Below are positions 7,881-16,415 of a DNA stretch of 64,000 nt, in pieces. Origin of the DNA: VBDM01 sp049802235 (GTDB lineage Bacteria > Pseudomonadota > Gammaproteobacteria > Burkholderiales > SG8-39); NCBI GenBank assembly GCA_049802235.1, contig JBARMB010000051.1, forward strand, positions 1 to 64,000, in the 5' to 3' direction. Every line of letters begins with the position of its first letter. Position 1 is the first letter of the stretch. Below the pieces are notes generated by a model that saw only the letters and a list, made by a program, of their open reading frames with translations, made no database searches and was not told the DNA's origin. The position numbers and the translations under genes were made by a program.

Positions 7881-9374
7881 ATGCAATCGAGAACTTTTCG
7901 GGCATTCGCCGGCATCGTCATCGCGCTTCTTGCCGGCTGCGCGACGCAGCAGCCCGGCCCGAGCCGCGAGGACCTCGCGAAAATCGAGCACATCGTCGTC
8001 ATCTACGCCGAGAACCGCAGCTTCGACAATCTCTACGGCCTGTTTCCCGGCGCCAACGGCATCGCCAACGCCGCGCCGGAGACCTACACGCAACTCGACC
8101 GCGACGGCAAGCCGCTGCCGCACCTGCCACCGGTGTGGAAGGGCGACAAACCCGATCCCGCCTTCCCGGCGAATTTGCCGAACCGGCCATTCCGCCTCGA
8201 CGTGCCGCCCATCAATCTGACGCTTTCGGTGGCGACACGGGACCTTGTGCACCGCTTCTACCAGAACCAGGAGCAGATCGCGGGCGGCAGAAACAACCTG
8301 TTCGCCGCCGTCTCCGACGCGGGCGGCCTCGTCATGGGCTACTACGACGGCTCGCAGTTGCCGATGTGGAAGTGGGCGCGGGAATACGTGCTCGCCGACA
8401 ACTTCTTCATGGGCGCATTCGGCGGCTCGTATCTCAACCATTTCTGGCTGATCTGCGCCTGCACGCCATTCGATGCCGCTGCGCCCGCTTCGGCGCGTTC
8501 GCAGCTCGACGAGGAAAGCAGGCTCAAGCGCCGCCCCGACTCGCCGCAATCGGCGCTGCAGGGACCGCCGCTCTTCGTCCTCGACGGCGATGCGACGCCC
8601 GACGGTTATTCGGTCAACACCGCGCAACCGCCCTACCAGCCGAGCCGCATCCGCCCGGCCGCGGGGGGCGATACGCGTCTCGCCGATCCGGCCCGGCATC
8701 CGCTGCCGCCCCAGACCTTCAAGACCATCGGCGATACGCTGTCGGCGAAAGGAATTTCCTGGGTCTGGTATGCAGGCGCATGGAGCGCGGCGCTCGCCGA
8801 CGGCATGCAGCCTTCGGGCAAGCACGCGGTGATCTACAACACCGGGCACGGCGCGTCGAATTTCGTGCCGCATCATCAGCCGTTCAATTACTTCGCGCGC
8901 TTTGCGCCGGGAACGCCCGACCGGGACAGGCATCTGCAGGACTACAGCGACTTCGTCGCCGCAATCGAGCGCGGCGCGCTGCCGCAGGTGACGTTCTACA
9001 AGCCGCAGGGCAGCCTCAACGAGCACCCGGGCTATACCGACGTGCTCTCGGGTGACGAGCACATCGCGGAAGTGGTCGCAAAAATCAAGGCGAGTCCGCT
9101 GTGGGCCAAGACCGCGATCATCGTCACTTACGACGAGAACGGCGGCTTCTGGGACCACGTCGCGCCGCCCGAGGGGGACCGCTGGGGGCCGGGCTCGCGC
9201 ATTCCTACGATCATCATCTCGCCGTGGGCGAAGAGAGCCTACATCGACTCGACGCCCTACGACACCACCTCGATCCTGAAATTCATCACGCGCAGGTTCG
9301 ATCTCGAGCCGCTGCCCGGCGTGCGCCCGATGATGGGCGACCTCGGCAACGCGTTCGATTTCTCGCAGCGCTGA
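7881..9374 (+). CDS. acid phosphatase / phospholipase C-like lipoprotein
   Basis: A 497-residue phosphoesterase family protein (AcpA / bacterial phospholipase C superfamily, alkaline-phosphatase fold). The ATG at 7881 follows AAGGAAAAAAC. The N-terminus is a lipoprotein signal ending LLAGC (Cys19), so the enzyme is likely anchored outside the cytoplasm. Family motifs are VVIYAENRSFDNLYGLFPG (about 38-56), with the nucleophile region, and TYDENGGFWDHVAPP (about 416-430). Such enzymes release phosphate from phosphomonoesters or cleave phospholipid head groups; substrate cannot be told from sequence. A REP-like repeat follows the stop. Confidence 0.8.
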   Translation: MQSRTFRAFAGIVIALLAGCATQQPGPSREDLAKIEHIVVIYAENRSFDNLYGLFPGANGIANAAPETYTQLDRDGKPLPHLPPVWKGDKPDPAFPANLPNRPFRLDVPPINLTLSVATRDLVHRFYQNQEQIAGGRNNLFAAVSDAGGLVMGYYDGSQLPMWKWAREYVLADNFFMGAFGGSYLNHFWLICACTPFDAAAPASARSQLDEESRLKRRPDSPQSALQGPPLFVLDGDATPDGYSVNTAQPPYQPSRIRPAAGGDTRLADPARHPLPPQTFKTIGDTLSAKGISWVWYAGAWSAALADGMQPSGKHAVIYNTGHGASNFVPHHQPFNYFARFAPGTPDRDRHLQDYSDFVAAIERGALPQVTFYKPQGSLNEHPGYTDVLSGDEHIAEVVAKIKASPLWAKTAIIVTYDENGGFWDHVAPPEGDRWGPGSRIPTIIISPWAKRAYIDSTPYDTTSILKFITRRFDLEPLPGVRPMMGDLGNAFDFSQR

Positions 9375-9377
9375 ATC

Positions 9378-9479
9378 CGTCATTCCCGCGAAACCTGTCC
9401 CCGAATGTTTTAGTCGGGGAGCGGGAATCCATGATTCTCGAGCAAAAACCTCTGGATCCCCGCTTCCGCGGGGATGACG
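9378..9479. repeat. REP-like palindromic intergenic repeat, copy 2
   Basis: Second copy of the palindromic element, with ends CGTCATTCCCGCGAAA and CGCGGGGATGACG and an internal CCCCGAATGTTTTAGTCGGGG palindrome. It fills the space between the convergent phosphatase-like and methyltransferase genes and may also act as a bidirectional transcript end. Confidence 0.8.
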
Positions 9480-9485
9480 GCCCGA

Positions 9486-10238
9486 TCAGGGCTTCACGAA
9501 CTTCAGCACGAATTCGTCCACCGGCACTTTCGGCCGGAACACGATCGTGTCGCGCGGGTCCTCGGGATGGCGCAGGAAATCCGCTTGCGCAGCCAGCTTG
9601 AATCCGGCCGCCTCCACTTCCCGGCGCAGCAGCGTTTCTTCGATCCGATGCAGCGAGCGCGCCACGCTCACGCCGGCGCCCGCCTGCGCAGAATGATCGG
9701 TGATGACGAGAATGCCGCCCGGCTTCAGCGCCTCGAACAGCCGGCGGTTCATTTTCGCGCGATCGACGCCCATGTGGGCGGTATCGTGGTAGGCGAAGAA
9801 AAAGGTGATCAGGTCGAGGTCGCGCGTTTCGGGCGGCGCCGGATCGTCGTAGTCGCGCAGCACGCGCACGACGTTTTCCATCGCCGGTTTTTTTGCGCGC
9901 TCATCGAAGCGCTCCCTGGCGCGAGCCGGCGTGTCCTGGGCATCCTGCGCATACACCGTGCCGCCGGGCGCCACCGCGCGCGCCAGCAACTCGGTCGAGT
10001 AGCCGCCGCCGGCGCCGACATCGAGCACCTTCATCCCCGGCCGCACGCCGGTGAACGCAAGCAGCAGCTCGGGCTTTCTGCGCTGGTCGGTCTGGCGGTC
10101 GGCCTCGGAGCGGTCGGGGCTCGCAACGATGGCGCGATAGGCGGGAAGATCGGCCGCCATCACGGCGCCGGCGACAAGCCAGGTCGCGCACGCGAGCGTC
10201 GCCAGCCATGCGATGCGGAAACGGGATTCAGCGTTCAT
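9486..10238 (-). CDS. predicted exported class I SAM-dependent methyltransferase
   Basis: A 250-residue protein. The ATG at 10238 follows AAAAAGGAGAGACC, a strong ribosome site. The N-terminus (1-30) is a clear signal peptide ending VAGAVMAADLPAY. A Rossmann methyltransferase follows, with motif I VLDVGAGGGYSTELLARA (about 79-96) and later GGILVITDHSAQAGAG. The combination resembles COG4798-type predicted methyltransferases, whose substrate I do not know. It starts 22 bp downstream of the enoyl-CoA hydratase gene stop and is probably co-transcribed with it. Confidence 0.78.
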   Translation of the reverse strand: MNAESRFRIAWLATLACATWLVAGAVMAADLPAYRAIVASPDRSEADRQTDQRRKPELLLAFTGVRPGMKVLDVGAGGGYSTELLARAVAPGGTVYAQDAQDTPARARERFDERAKKPAMENVVRVLRDYDDPAPPETRDLDLITFFFAYHDTAHMGVDRAKMNRRLFEALKPGGILVITDHSAQAGAGVSVARSLHRIEETLLRREVEAAGFKLAAQADFLRHPEDPRDTIVFRPKVPVDEFVLKFVKP

Positions 10239-10260
10239 GGTCTCTCCTTTTTCCGCGCCT

Positions 10261-11055
10261 TCAGCGACCGCGGAACTTCGGTGTGCGCTTCTCGTTGAAG
10301 GCGCGGATGCCTTCCCTTCGGTCCTCGGTTCCGACCAGACGCTCGTAGGCCTCGATCTCGAGCAGCATGCCCGAGGCGAGATCCTTCGGCAGGCCGTGGT
10401 GGATCGCGTGCCGCGCCTGGCGCACCGAGAGCGGTGCGTTCGAGGCAATGCGCCGCGCGACCTCGAGCGCCTCCTCGACCACCTTCCCAGGCTCGCACAG
10501 CCGGTTGACGATGCCCCAGGCGAGCGCGTCCTCCGCCGAAAACGGCCGCGCGGCGAGGATCAGCTCTTTCGCGCGCCGCTCGCCGGCTGCGCGCGCAAGC
10601 GTCTGCGTGCCGCCGCCTCCGGGCATGATGCCGAGCGCGACCTCGGTGAGCGCAAATTTCGCGTTCTTCGATGCGTAGGCGAAATCGCACTGCAGCACAA
10701 GCTCGAGCCCTCCCGCATACGCGGCGCCATTCACCGCGGCGATCACGGGAACCGCGCAGTCGCGCACCGAGTTGAACATGCGCTCGAAGATCGCGTGCTG
10801 CGCCCGCCACTCTTCGTCGCTGAAGGAATTGCGCTCCTTCAGATCGCCGCCGGAGCAGAACGCCCGGTCGCCGGCGCCCGTCAGCACCACGCAGCGGTGT
10901 TCGCCCGCGTCGGCCTCCATGGGGTGGAAGACATCGTAGAGGTCGAGCGCCGCCTGGGTATTGAAGGCGTTGGCGACCTCGGGGCGATTGAGGGTGACGA
11001 GGAGCACACCCTCCGGCTGCTCCTCGACCTGCAGTGTCCTGAATTGCGTTGCCAT
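10261..11055 (-). CDS. enoyl-CoA hydratase/isomerase family protein
   Basis: A 264-residue crotonase-superfamily protein of normal length. The oxyanion-hole segments are visible: AFCSGGDLKERN (about 70-81) and AAVNGAAYAGGLELVLQCDF (about 106-125), the latter matching the crotonase signature. The position usually holding a first catalytic Glu is not conserved in an obvious way, whereas ALGIMPGGGGTQTL carries the second-site segment without the typical Glu. It may therefore be an isomerase or a hydrolase of this fold rather than a classical hydratase. Downstream lies the exported methyltransferase gene. Confidence 0.78.
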   Translation of the reverse strand: MATQFRTLQVEEQPEGVLLVTLNRPEVANAFNTQAALDLYDVFHPMEADAGEHRCVVLTGAGDRAFCSGGDLKERNSFSDEEWRAQHAIFERMFNSVRDCAVPVIAAVNGAAYAGGLELVLQCDFAYASKNAKFALTEVALGIMPGGGGTQTLARAAGERRAKELILAARPFSAEDALAWGIVNRLCEPGKVVEEALEVARRIASNAPLSVRQARHAIHHGLPKDLASGMLLEIEAYERLVGTEDRREGIRAFNEKRTPKFRGR

Positions 11056-11121
11056 CGGGTACCCGTTTCACCCCGGATTCTAACCGAGGCGCGCGACACG
11101 GGCCCGATGCGCTGCGTCAGG

Positions 11122-11727
11122 CTAGTTCGCCGGCCGGACGCCGTCCTTGCTCACGGTGCCACCGGCAGCCGATATCGTCCCGTCGGCAGCGACCTGCGCA
11201 ACGATCACGACATACGCTCCCGGCACCAGCAGCGAGCGGTCGCCGGGCAAGGCAGTGAACATCGGTACACCCTCGGGGACGATGACCTTCTGCGAGCCGC
11301 CCTTGTATTCAAGCGTCAATTCGCGCCCGTTTGCTGTCTGGACCATGCCGGCTACCGTGGCGTTGGTCATCACCGAGCCCGGCTCGAGATCATGGGGCAT
11401 GTTTCCCTCGGGAATATTCCCGCGCCGATCCGGGGTGAACAGCTGAAGAGAAATCGCCACCAGCGTGCCGTCCGGACGCTTCATCGATGCCGGCCCGACC
11501 AGATCGCCCGGCTTGATGTCGGCCAGAGTGATGGCCTTGGCCGCCCGCACGCCGAAATTGGGCGCCAGATTGATCTTCAGGTCCTTGCCGTCGCGGGATT
11601 TTACCGAGAGGACGTTGCCCTCGAGTCCGGTTATGGTGCCGCGAATCCAAACGCGGGTCTGCGCGCCGGCGGTGGCGCTCACCAGCGCGAGCGCGCCCGC
11701 AAACAACAGGGTTCCAAGTTTCCTCAT
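11122..11727 (-). CDS. secreted hypothetical protein with beta-rich repeats
   Basis: A 201-residue protein beginning with a signal peptide (MRKLGTLLFAGALALVSATAGAQ, cleavage expected near 23). The mature part is rich in short beta-strands with RGTITGLEGNVLSVKSRDG (about 28-46), a pattern seen in DUF5666-like and OB-like periplasmic proteins, and ends with AAGGTVSKDGVRPAN. The start has GAGGAGG upstream. I cannot assign a function; annotations of relatives as metal-transport permeases would be wrong because there is no membrane domain beyond the signal. Confidence 0.6.
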   Translation of the reverse strand: MRKLGTLLFAGALALVSATAGAQTRVWIRGTITGLEGNVLSVKSRDGKDLKINLAPNFGVRAAKAITLADIKPGDLVGPASMKRPDGTLVAISLQLFTPDRRGNIPEGNMPHDLEPGSVMTNATVAGMVQTANGRELTLEYKGGSQKVIVPEGVPMFTALPGDRSLLVPGAYVVIVAQVAADGTISAAGGTVSKDGVRPAN

Positions 11728-11888
11728 GGCTGCATTTCCTCCTCGAAAGGCCCTGAAGGGCCGGGGCATCGGCAGGACGCTCGGCGCCCTGCTCGCGTTC
11801 GGTTAACGCGGCGAACGACCCTCCCATTCCATCGTGCGGCAACTATTCTGGCCGGCTCGAAGCGACCGCGGGCAAGGAACGGAGGGCG

Positions 11889-12887
11889 CTAGAGTTTAAG
11901 CAGCCGCCGCGCGTTGGCTTCGACGATGTCATGCTTCGCCTTGGCGTCCAGGCCGGGATGATCGGTGACGATCTTGACCGGCTGCTCATAGGCGATCGGG
12001 AAGCAGTAGTCGCTGCCCATCAGGATGCGGTCGGTGCCGATCACTCGCGCGAGGTAGTCGAGCACATGATCGGAATAGCCGACCGTGTCGTAGTAGAAGC
12101 GGCGCAGGTAGTCCACCGGGGCCTGCTTGATGTGCTTCAGGTCGGCGCGCTTCTCCCAGCCGCGGTTCAGGCGCCCCACCAGCCATGGAAACGCGCCGCC
12201 GGCGTGCGGCAGGCAGACGATCAGGTCGGGAAAGCGGTCGAGCACGCCGCCGAAAATCAGGTGCGCGGCGGCGATCGCCGACTCGAACGGATTGCCGAGC
12301 AGGTTGGTGAGGTAATGGGGACCCAACCGCTGGTGACCGATGACTTCCACCGGATGCAGGAACAGCGGCAGGCCGGAGGCCTCGATGCGCTCGTACACCG
12401 GCAGGAACATGGGGTCGGACAGGTCCTTGCCGTTCACCTGGGTGGCGATGTAGAAGCCGCGCACGCCGGGCAGCTTCGCCGCACGCCCAACTTCCTGCAC
12501 CGCGAGCGCCGGCTCGTGCATCGGCAGCGTGGCGAGGCCGAAGAAACGCTTCGCATTCTTCTCATGCGCCCTGGCGAGCGCGTCATTGTAGGTCTCGGTG
12601 ATGCGCTGCGCGAGTTTGCCATCGGCCCAGTACACCATCGGCTGCGACAGCGACATCACGTGCGCTTCCACGCCCTGCTCGTCCATCGCCGCGAGGCGCG
12701 CATCGAGATCGACGAATTTCACGCCGACGGGCCCGGTCATGAGGTGGCCGTGCTTGAATTGCGGCCCCTTGCCCTCGATCATCTTGTACTCGAACCCGTG
12801 CGCGGGGCCATGCTTGGCGACGAGATCGAGAAAGACCTGGGGAAAATAATGGGCGTGGATATCGACGGCGTGGTGCGGGTGGCTCAT
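11889..12887 (-). CDS. amidohydrolase (ACMSD-like) family protein
   Basis: A 332-residue metal-dependent TIM-barrel hydrolase of the amidohydrolase-2 family. Metal ligands are visible as DIHAHYF (9-15), a His in LFLHPVEV, another in CLPHAGGAFPW and the Asp in LMGSDYCFP. Relatives include aminocarboxymuconate-semialdehyde decarboxylase and gamma-resorcylate decarboxylase, which remove CO2 from aromatic or ring-opened acids, so a decarboxylase is as likely as a hydrolase. It has no pathway neighbours to fix the substrate. Confidence 0.72.
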   Translation of the reverse strand: MSHPHHAVDIHAHYFPQVFLDLVAKHGPAHGFEYKMIEGKGPQFKHGHLMTGPVGVKFVDLDARLAAMDEQGVEAHVMSLSQPMVYWADGKLAQRITETYNDALARAHEKNAKRFFGLATLPMHEPALAVQEVGRAAKLPGVRGFYIATQVNGKDLSDPMFLPVYERIEASGLPLFLHPVEVIGHQRLGPHYLTNLLGNPFESAIAAAHLIFGGVLDRFPDLIVCLPHAGGAFPWLVGRLNRGWEKRADLKHIKQAPVDYLRRFYYDTVGYSDHVLDYLARVIGTDRILMGSDYCFPIAYEQPVKIVTDHPGLDAKAKHDIVEANARRLLKL

Positions 12888-12973
12888 TCAGGCTCCGGGA
12901 GACAAAAACAGCGTGTGGCGGGGTCGCTTCCGGCCGACGGCAACGCACGCGCAGCGCCGCGACGGAAAACGTC

Positions 12974-13049
12974 TGGTGCCGGGTAGAGGAGTCGAACCCC
13001 CGACCAACTGATTACAAATCAGCTGCTCTACCAGCTGAGCTAACCCGGC
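12974..13049 (-). tRNA. tRNA-Thr (anticodon UGU)
   Basis: A complete 76-nt cloverleaf on the minus strand with encoded 3' CCA. The acceptor stem pairs GCCGGGT with ACCCGGC, the D-arm is GCTC..GAGC, the anticodon stem CTGAT/ATCAG closes the loop TTTGTAA with anticodon TGT, and the T-loop is GTTCGAC. Anticodon UGU reads ACA/ACG threonine codons. It lies between the sspB and amidohydrolase genes. Confidence 0.96.
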
Positions 13050-13135
13050 GCCGGCAAAAATTATACTGGATCGCCGGCACCCGCCGGGCGCCGGTTCCAC
13101 CGCCGTTACAGAGTCGCCGCAAAGCGCCCACTCTG

Positions 13136-13555
13136 CTACTTGATCCGCCGCAGCGTCGGCTTGCCTCCGGGTTTGGGCGGCTCGGGCGTATCGGGCGGCG
13201 TTCCAGGGGCCTCGCCGCTGGCTTCCCGCACAGCTCCCTTCTTTTCGTTCTCGAACGACATGCCGTGACCGTTCTCCCGCGCGTAGATTGCCGCGACCGC
13301 GGTCACCGGGACCACCAATTCCCTTGCAACACCGGAAAAGCGCGCGGTGAATTCGATCGCCTCGTTGCCCATCTGCAGCCGGCTGGTCGCGAGCGGCCCG
13401 AGGTTGAGCACGATCTCGCCGTCGCGCACGTACTCCATCGGCACATGAGTCTGCGGATCGACCACCACCGAGATGTAGGGCGTGTAGCCGCTGTCCACGC
13501 ACCACTCGTAGATCGCACGCAGCAGGTACGGCTTGGTGGAGGCGGGTTCGGTCAT
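13136..13555 (-). CDS. sspB: ClpXP protease specificity-enhancing factor SspB
   Basis: A 139-residue SspB adaptor. The N-terminal domain starts STKPYLLRAIYEWCVDSGYT, the family hallmark, followed by the hydrophobic groove segments (ISVVVDP, EIVLNLGP). A flexible acidic/Pro-rich tail ends GGKPTLRRIK, matching the short basic C-terminal ClpX-binding peptide. SspB tethers ssrA-tagged and RseA-type substrates to ClpXP. It lies downstream of sspA, the usual sspAB order, though here a REP-like repeat separates them. Confidence 0.93.
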   Translation of the reverse strand: MTEPASTKPYLLRAIYEWCVDSGYTPYISVVVDPQTHVPMEYVRDGEIVLNLGPLATSRLQMGNEAIEFTARFSGVARELVVPVTAVAAIYARENGHGMSFENEKKGAVREASGEAPGTPPDTPEPPKPGGKPTLRRIK

Positions 13556-13571
13556 CCGGCTCTTTGGTTTT

Positions 13572-13644
13572 CGTCATTCCCGTGAACGCGGAAATTCAGT
13601 GTCGTCGAAAGTCTCCGGATGTCCCCGCTTGCGCGAGGATGACG
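13572..13644. repeat. REP-like palindromic intergenic repeat, copy 3
   Basis: A more diverged member of the same family, with ends CGTCATTCCCGTGAACGCGG and CCCCGCTTGCGCGAGGATGACGG. It lies in the sspA-sspB intergenic space of a co-directional gene pair, where a hairpin in the mRNA could separate expression of the two genes. Confidence 0.65.
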
Positions 13645-13662
13645 GCGGCCGCGACGACGCCG

Positions 13663-14262
13663 TCATTTGCGCATCACCTTCTCCGACGGCGTCAGTGCCT
13701 CGATGAACGCCGGGCGCGAGAACAGGCGCTCGGAATACTTCATCAGCGGCGCCGCCGCCTTGGGCAGCACAACCCCGTAGTAGTCGAGCCGCCACAGCAG
13801 CGGACTGATGGCAACGTCGAGCATCGAGAATTCGTCGCCGAGCATGTATTTCTGCTTCGCGAACACCGGCGCGAGTTCGGTGAGGCGGTCGGCAACCTGC
13901 TGGCGCGAGCGGTCCTGCTGCTTCTGGTTGCCGCGCTCGAGCGTCTCGATCTGGCTGAACAGCTCGACCTCGAAGTTGAACAGGAACAGCCGCGCCCGCG
14001 CCCGCATCACCGGATCGGCCGGCATCAACTGCGGGTGCGGAAAGCGCTCGTCGATATATTCGTTGATGATGTTTGCCTCGTACAGGATCAAGTCGCGCTC
14101 GACCAGCACCGGCAGCCGGTTGTAGGGATTCATCACGGCGATGTCTTCCGGCTTGTTGTACATGTCGACGTCGATGATCTGAAAATCCATGCCCTTCTCG
14201 TACAGCACGATGCGGCAGCGCTGCGAGAACGGGCAGGTGGTTCCTGAATAAAGATTCATCAT
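13663..14262 (-). CDS. sspA: stringent starvation protein A, glutathione S-transferase-like
   Basis: A 199-residue GST-fold protein. The N-terminal thioredoxin-like half begins MMNLYSGTTCPFSQRCRIV and has the NRLPVLVERDLILYEANII segment; the helical C-terminal half ends ALTPSEKVMRK. SspA associates with RNA polymerase in stationary phase and acid stress. It lies 84 bp after the cytochrome c1 gene and before sspB, the standard betaproteobacterial petABC-sspA-sspB arrangement, and may be read through from the bc1 operon. Confidence 0.93.
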   Translation of the reverse strand: MMNLYSGTTCPFSQRCRIVLYEKGMDFQIIDVDMYNKPEDIAVMNPYNRLPVLVERDLILYEANIINEYIDERFPHPQLMPADPVMRARARLFLFNFEVELFSQIETLERGNQKQQDRSRQQVADRLTELAPVFAKQKYMLGDEFSMLDVAISPLLWRLDYYGVVLPKAAAPLMKYSERLFSRPAFIEALTPSEKVMRK

Positions 14263-14346
14263 TGCGGCTTGCCTTCCGGCGGAATTTCCTGGGTATGGAT
14301 CAAAAAGGCGCGGGCGTAGCGCGCCGCGCCTCGAGCGAGGAGTTTT

Positions 14347-15108
14347 TCAGTGAACGTCTTTCCAGAATTCCCTGTAAAGCAGGTACGTGAGGACGACCAG
14401 GATGAAAAGCGCGAACAGCACAACAATGCCGGTCTGTTTGCGCGTCACCTGGTTGGGCTCGGCCATCCACGCCAGGTAATTCACAAGGTCCCGCGCCAGG
14501 ACATCGTATTCAACGGCGGTCATCAGGCCCGGCGTCACCGTCTCGAACCTGATCTGCTTGCGCGGGTTGCCGTGCTCGTCCTCGATCTCCCTGCCGGCGC
14601 TGTCCTTGACGACCTCTTCCTTCATGACGCGCTCGCCCTGCAGTTGCCAGAGCACGTGCGGCATGGCGACGCCGGGGAACACCAGATTGTTCCAGCCAGT
14701 GGCGGTCCCGGGATCGCGATAGAAAGCACGCAGGTAGGTGTACAGCCAATCGGCGCCGCGCGAGCGCGCGATGACCGAAAGGTCGGGCGGCACGACGCCG
14801 AACCAGTCCTTCGCGTCTTTCCTGGTCATGGAGATCGTCATCAGCTCACCGACTTTGTCGGCGGCGAACATGAGGTTGTCCCTGATCTGGCCTTCCGTGA
14901 GGCCCAGGTCCTCGAGCCGGTTGTAGCGCATCGCGGAAGCCGAGTGACAATTGAGGCAGTAATTGACGAAGGTGCGCGCCCCCGCCTGGAGGCTGGCGAC
15001 GTCGCGCACGTCGATCGGCGCGCGATCGAGCCTGAATTCCTCGCTCGCCGGAGCGGACGGCGAAAGGAACGCCGCAACGAGCGCGAGCAGCGCAATGGAT
15101 CGGTTCAT
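14347..15108 (-). CDS. petC: ubiquinol-cytochrome c reductase, cytochrome c1 subunit
   Basis: A 253-residue cytochrome c1. The signal peptide ends near residue 21, the heme-binding site is CLNCH (51-55), and the C-terminal anchor helix is VVLFALFILVVLTYLLYREF (about 228-247), placing the heme domain in the periplasm. It passes electrons from the Rieske centre to soluble cytochrome c. The ATG overlaps the petB stop by 4 bases. Confidence 0.95.
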   Translation of the reverse strand: MNRSIALLALVAAFLSPSAPASEEFRLDRAPIDVRDVASLQAGARTFVNYCLNCHSASAMRYNRLEDLGLTEGQIRDNLMFAADKVGELMTISMTRKDAKDWFGVVPPDLSVIARSRGADWLYTYLRAFYRDPGTATGWNNLVFPGVAMPHVLWQLQGERVMKEEVVKDSAGREIEDEHGNPRKQIRFETVTPGLMTAVEYDVLARDLVNYLAWMAEPNQVTRKQTGIVVLFALFILVVLTYLLYREFWKDVH

Positions 15109-16412
15109 TTCGACGTCACCCTTTCCGGCTCAGGTTTGGACTTGTCGATGCTGGTGTACCAGGGCATCAGGACGAAGAACAGGAAGTAAATGGCGGTGCC
15201 GATACGCGCCACCACGGTCGCGCGGTCGGCCCCGCCCAGCCAGGCGCCGAACTGGCCCCAGACGTTGGTGGGCACGGTGCCGAGGTAGCCGAGGACGAGG
15301 AACGCGACCACGAAAATCGCCAGCGCCGATTTATACAGCGGCCCCCTGTAGCGGATCGACTTCACCGGGCTTCGGTCGAGCCAGGGCAGGAAGAAAAGGA
15401 TCAGCGTTGCGATACCCATGGCGAGCACGCCGGGAAACTGCGAGTTGAACATCGGCGGCACGGCGCGCAGAACCGAATAGTACGGCGTGAAATACCACAC
15501 CGGGGCGATATGCTGCGGCGTCTTCAGCGGATCGGCGGGAATGAAATTGTTGGCCTCGAGGAAGTAGCCGCCCATATCCGGGGCGAAGAACACGACGAGG
15601 CAGAATACAACCAGGAACACCGCCACGCCGAACGTATCCTTGACGGTGTAGTAGGGGTGGAAAGGAATGCCGTCGAGCGGAATGCCGGTCTTGGGGTCCT
15701 TGTGCTTCTTGATCTCGATGCCGTCCGGGTTGTTCGAGCCGACCTCGTGCAGCGCCAGCAGGTGCGCGGCCACCAGCCCGAGCAACACCAGCGGCACGGC
15801 GATGACGTGGAAGGCGAAGAAGCGGTTGAGCGTGGCGTCGGAGATGACGTAATCGCCGCGGATCCAGATCGACAGGTCCTCCCCGATGACCGGGACGGCG
15901 CTGAACAGATTCACGATCACCTGCGCGCCCCAGTAGGACATCTGGCCCCAGGGCAGCAGGTAACCGAAGAACGCCTCGGCCATGAGGCAGAGGTAGATGA
16001 ACACGCCGAAGATCCACAGCAGCTCGCGCGGCTGGCGGTACGAGCCGTACAGCATGGCCCGGAACATGTGCAGGTAGACGCAGATGAAGAATGCCGAAGC
16101 GCCGGTGGAGTGCATGTAGCGGATCCACCAGCCCCAGGGCACGTCGCGCATGATGTACTCGACCGAGGCGAACGCCTGGCTCGCGTCGGGCTTGTAGTTC
16201 ATGGTGAGGAAGATGCCGCTGACGATCTGGATCACCAGCACGAATATCGCGAGCGAGCCGAAGTAGTACCAGAAGTTGAAGTTCTTCGGCGCGTAGTATT
16301 CCGCCAGATGTTCCTTCCAGGTCGACATCAGCGGGTAACGCTGGTCGATCCAGGTGAGCAGGCCGTTGAGCGGTCCGGCGCCCGTGATCGGTTGTTTCTG
16401 GGTCGCGGCCAT
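15105..16412 (-). CDS. petB: ubiquinol-cytochrome c reductase, cytochrome b subunit
   Basis: A 435-residue cytochrome b with eight or more transmembrane helices. Heme ligands are His101 and His115 in helix B and His202 and His217 in helix D. The 15-residue step in helix D is one longer than in mitochondrial-type sequences. The Qo-site motif is PVWY (304-307) instead of PEWY, a variant known from some beta- and gammaproteobacteria. With PetA and PetC it oxidises ubiquinol and pumps protons by the Q cycle. It sits 3 bp after petA and overlaps petC. Confidence 0.96.
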   Translation of the reverse strand: MAATQKQPITGAGPLNGLLTWIDQRYPLMSTWKEHLAEYYAPKNFNFWYYFGSLAIFVLVIQIVSGIFLTMNYKPDASQAFASVEYIMRDVPWGWWIRYMHSTGASAFFICVYLHMFRAMLYGSYRQPRELLWIFGVFIYLCLMAEAFFGYLLPWGQMSYWGAQVIVNLFSAVPVIGEDLSIWIRGDYVISDATLNRFFAFHVIAVPLVLLGLVAAHLLALHEVGSNNPDGIEIKKHKDPKTGIPLDGIPFHPYYTVKDTFGVAVFLVVFCLVVFFAPDMGGYFLEANNFIPADPLKTPQHIAPVWYFTPYYSVLRAVPPMFNSQFPGVLAMGIATLILFFLPWLDRSPVKSIRYRGPLYKSALAIFVVAFLVLGYLGTVPTNVWGQFGAWLGGADRATVVARIGTAIYFLFFVLMPWYTSIDKSKPEPERVTSK

Positions 16413-16415
16413 CTC

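Noticed and set aside
12888..13577. 229-codon minus-strand frame spanning the tRNA-Thr
   Set aside because: It runs through the tRNA and out of frame through sspB; no conserved product.
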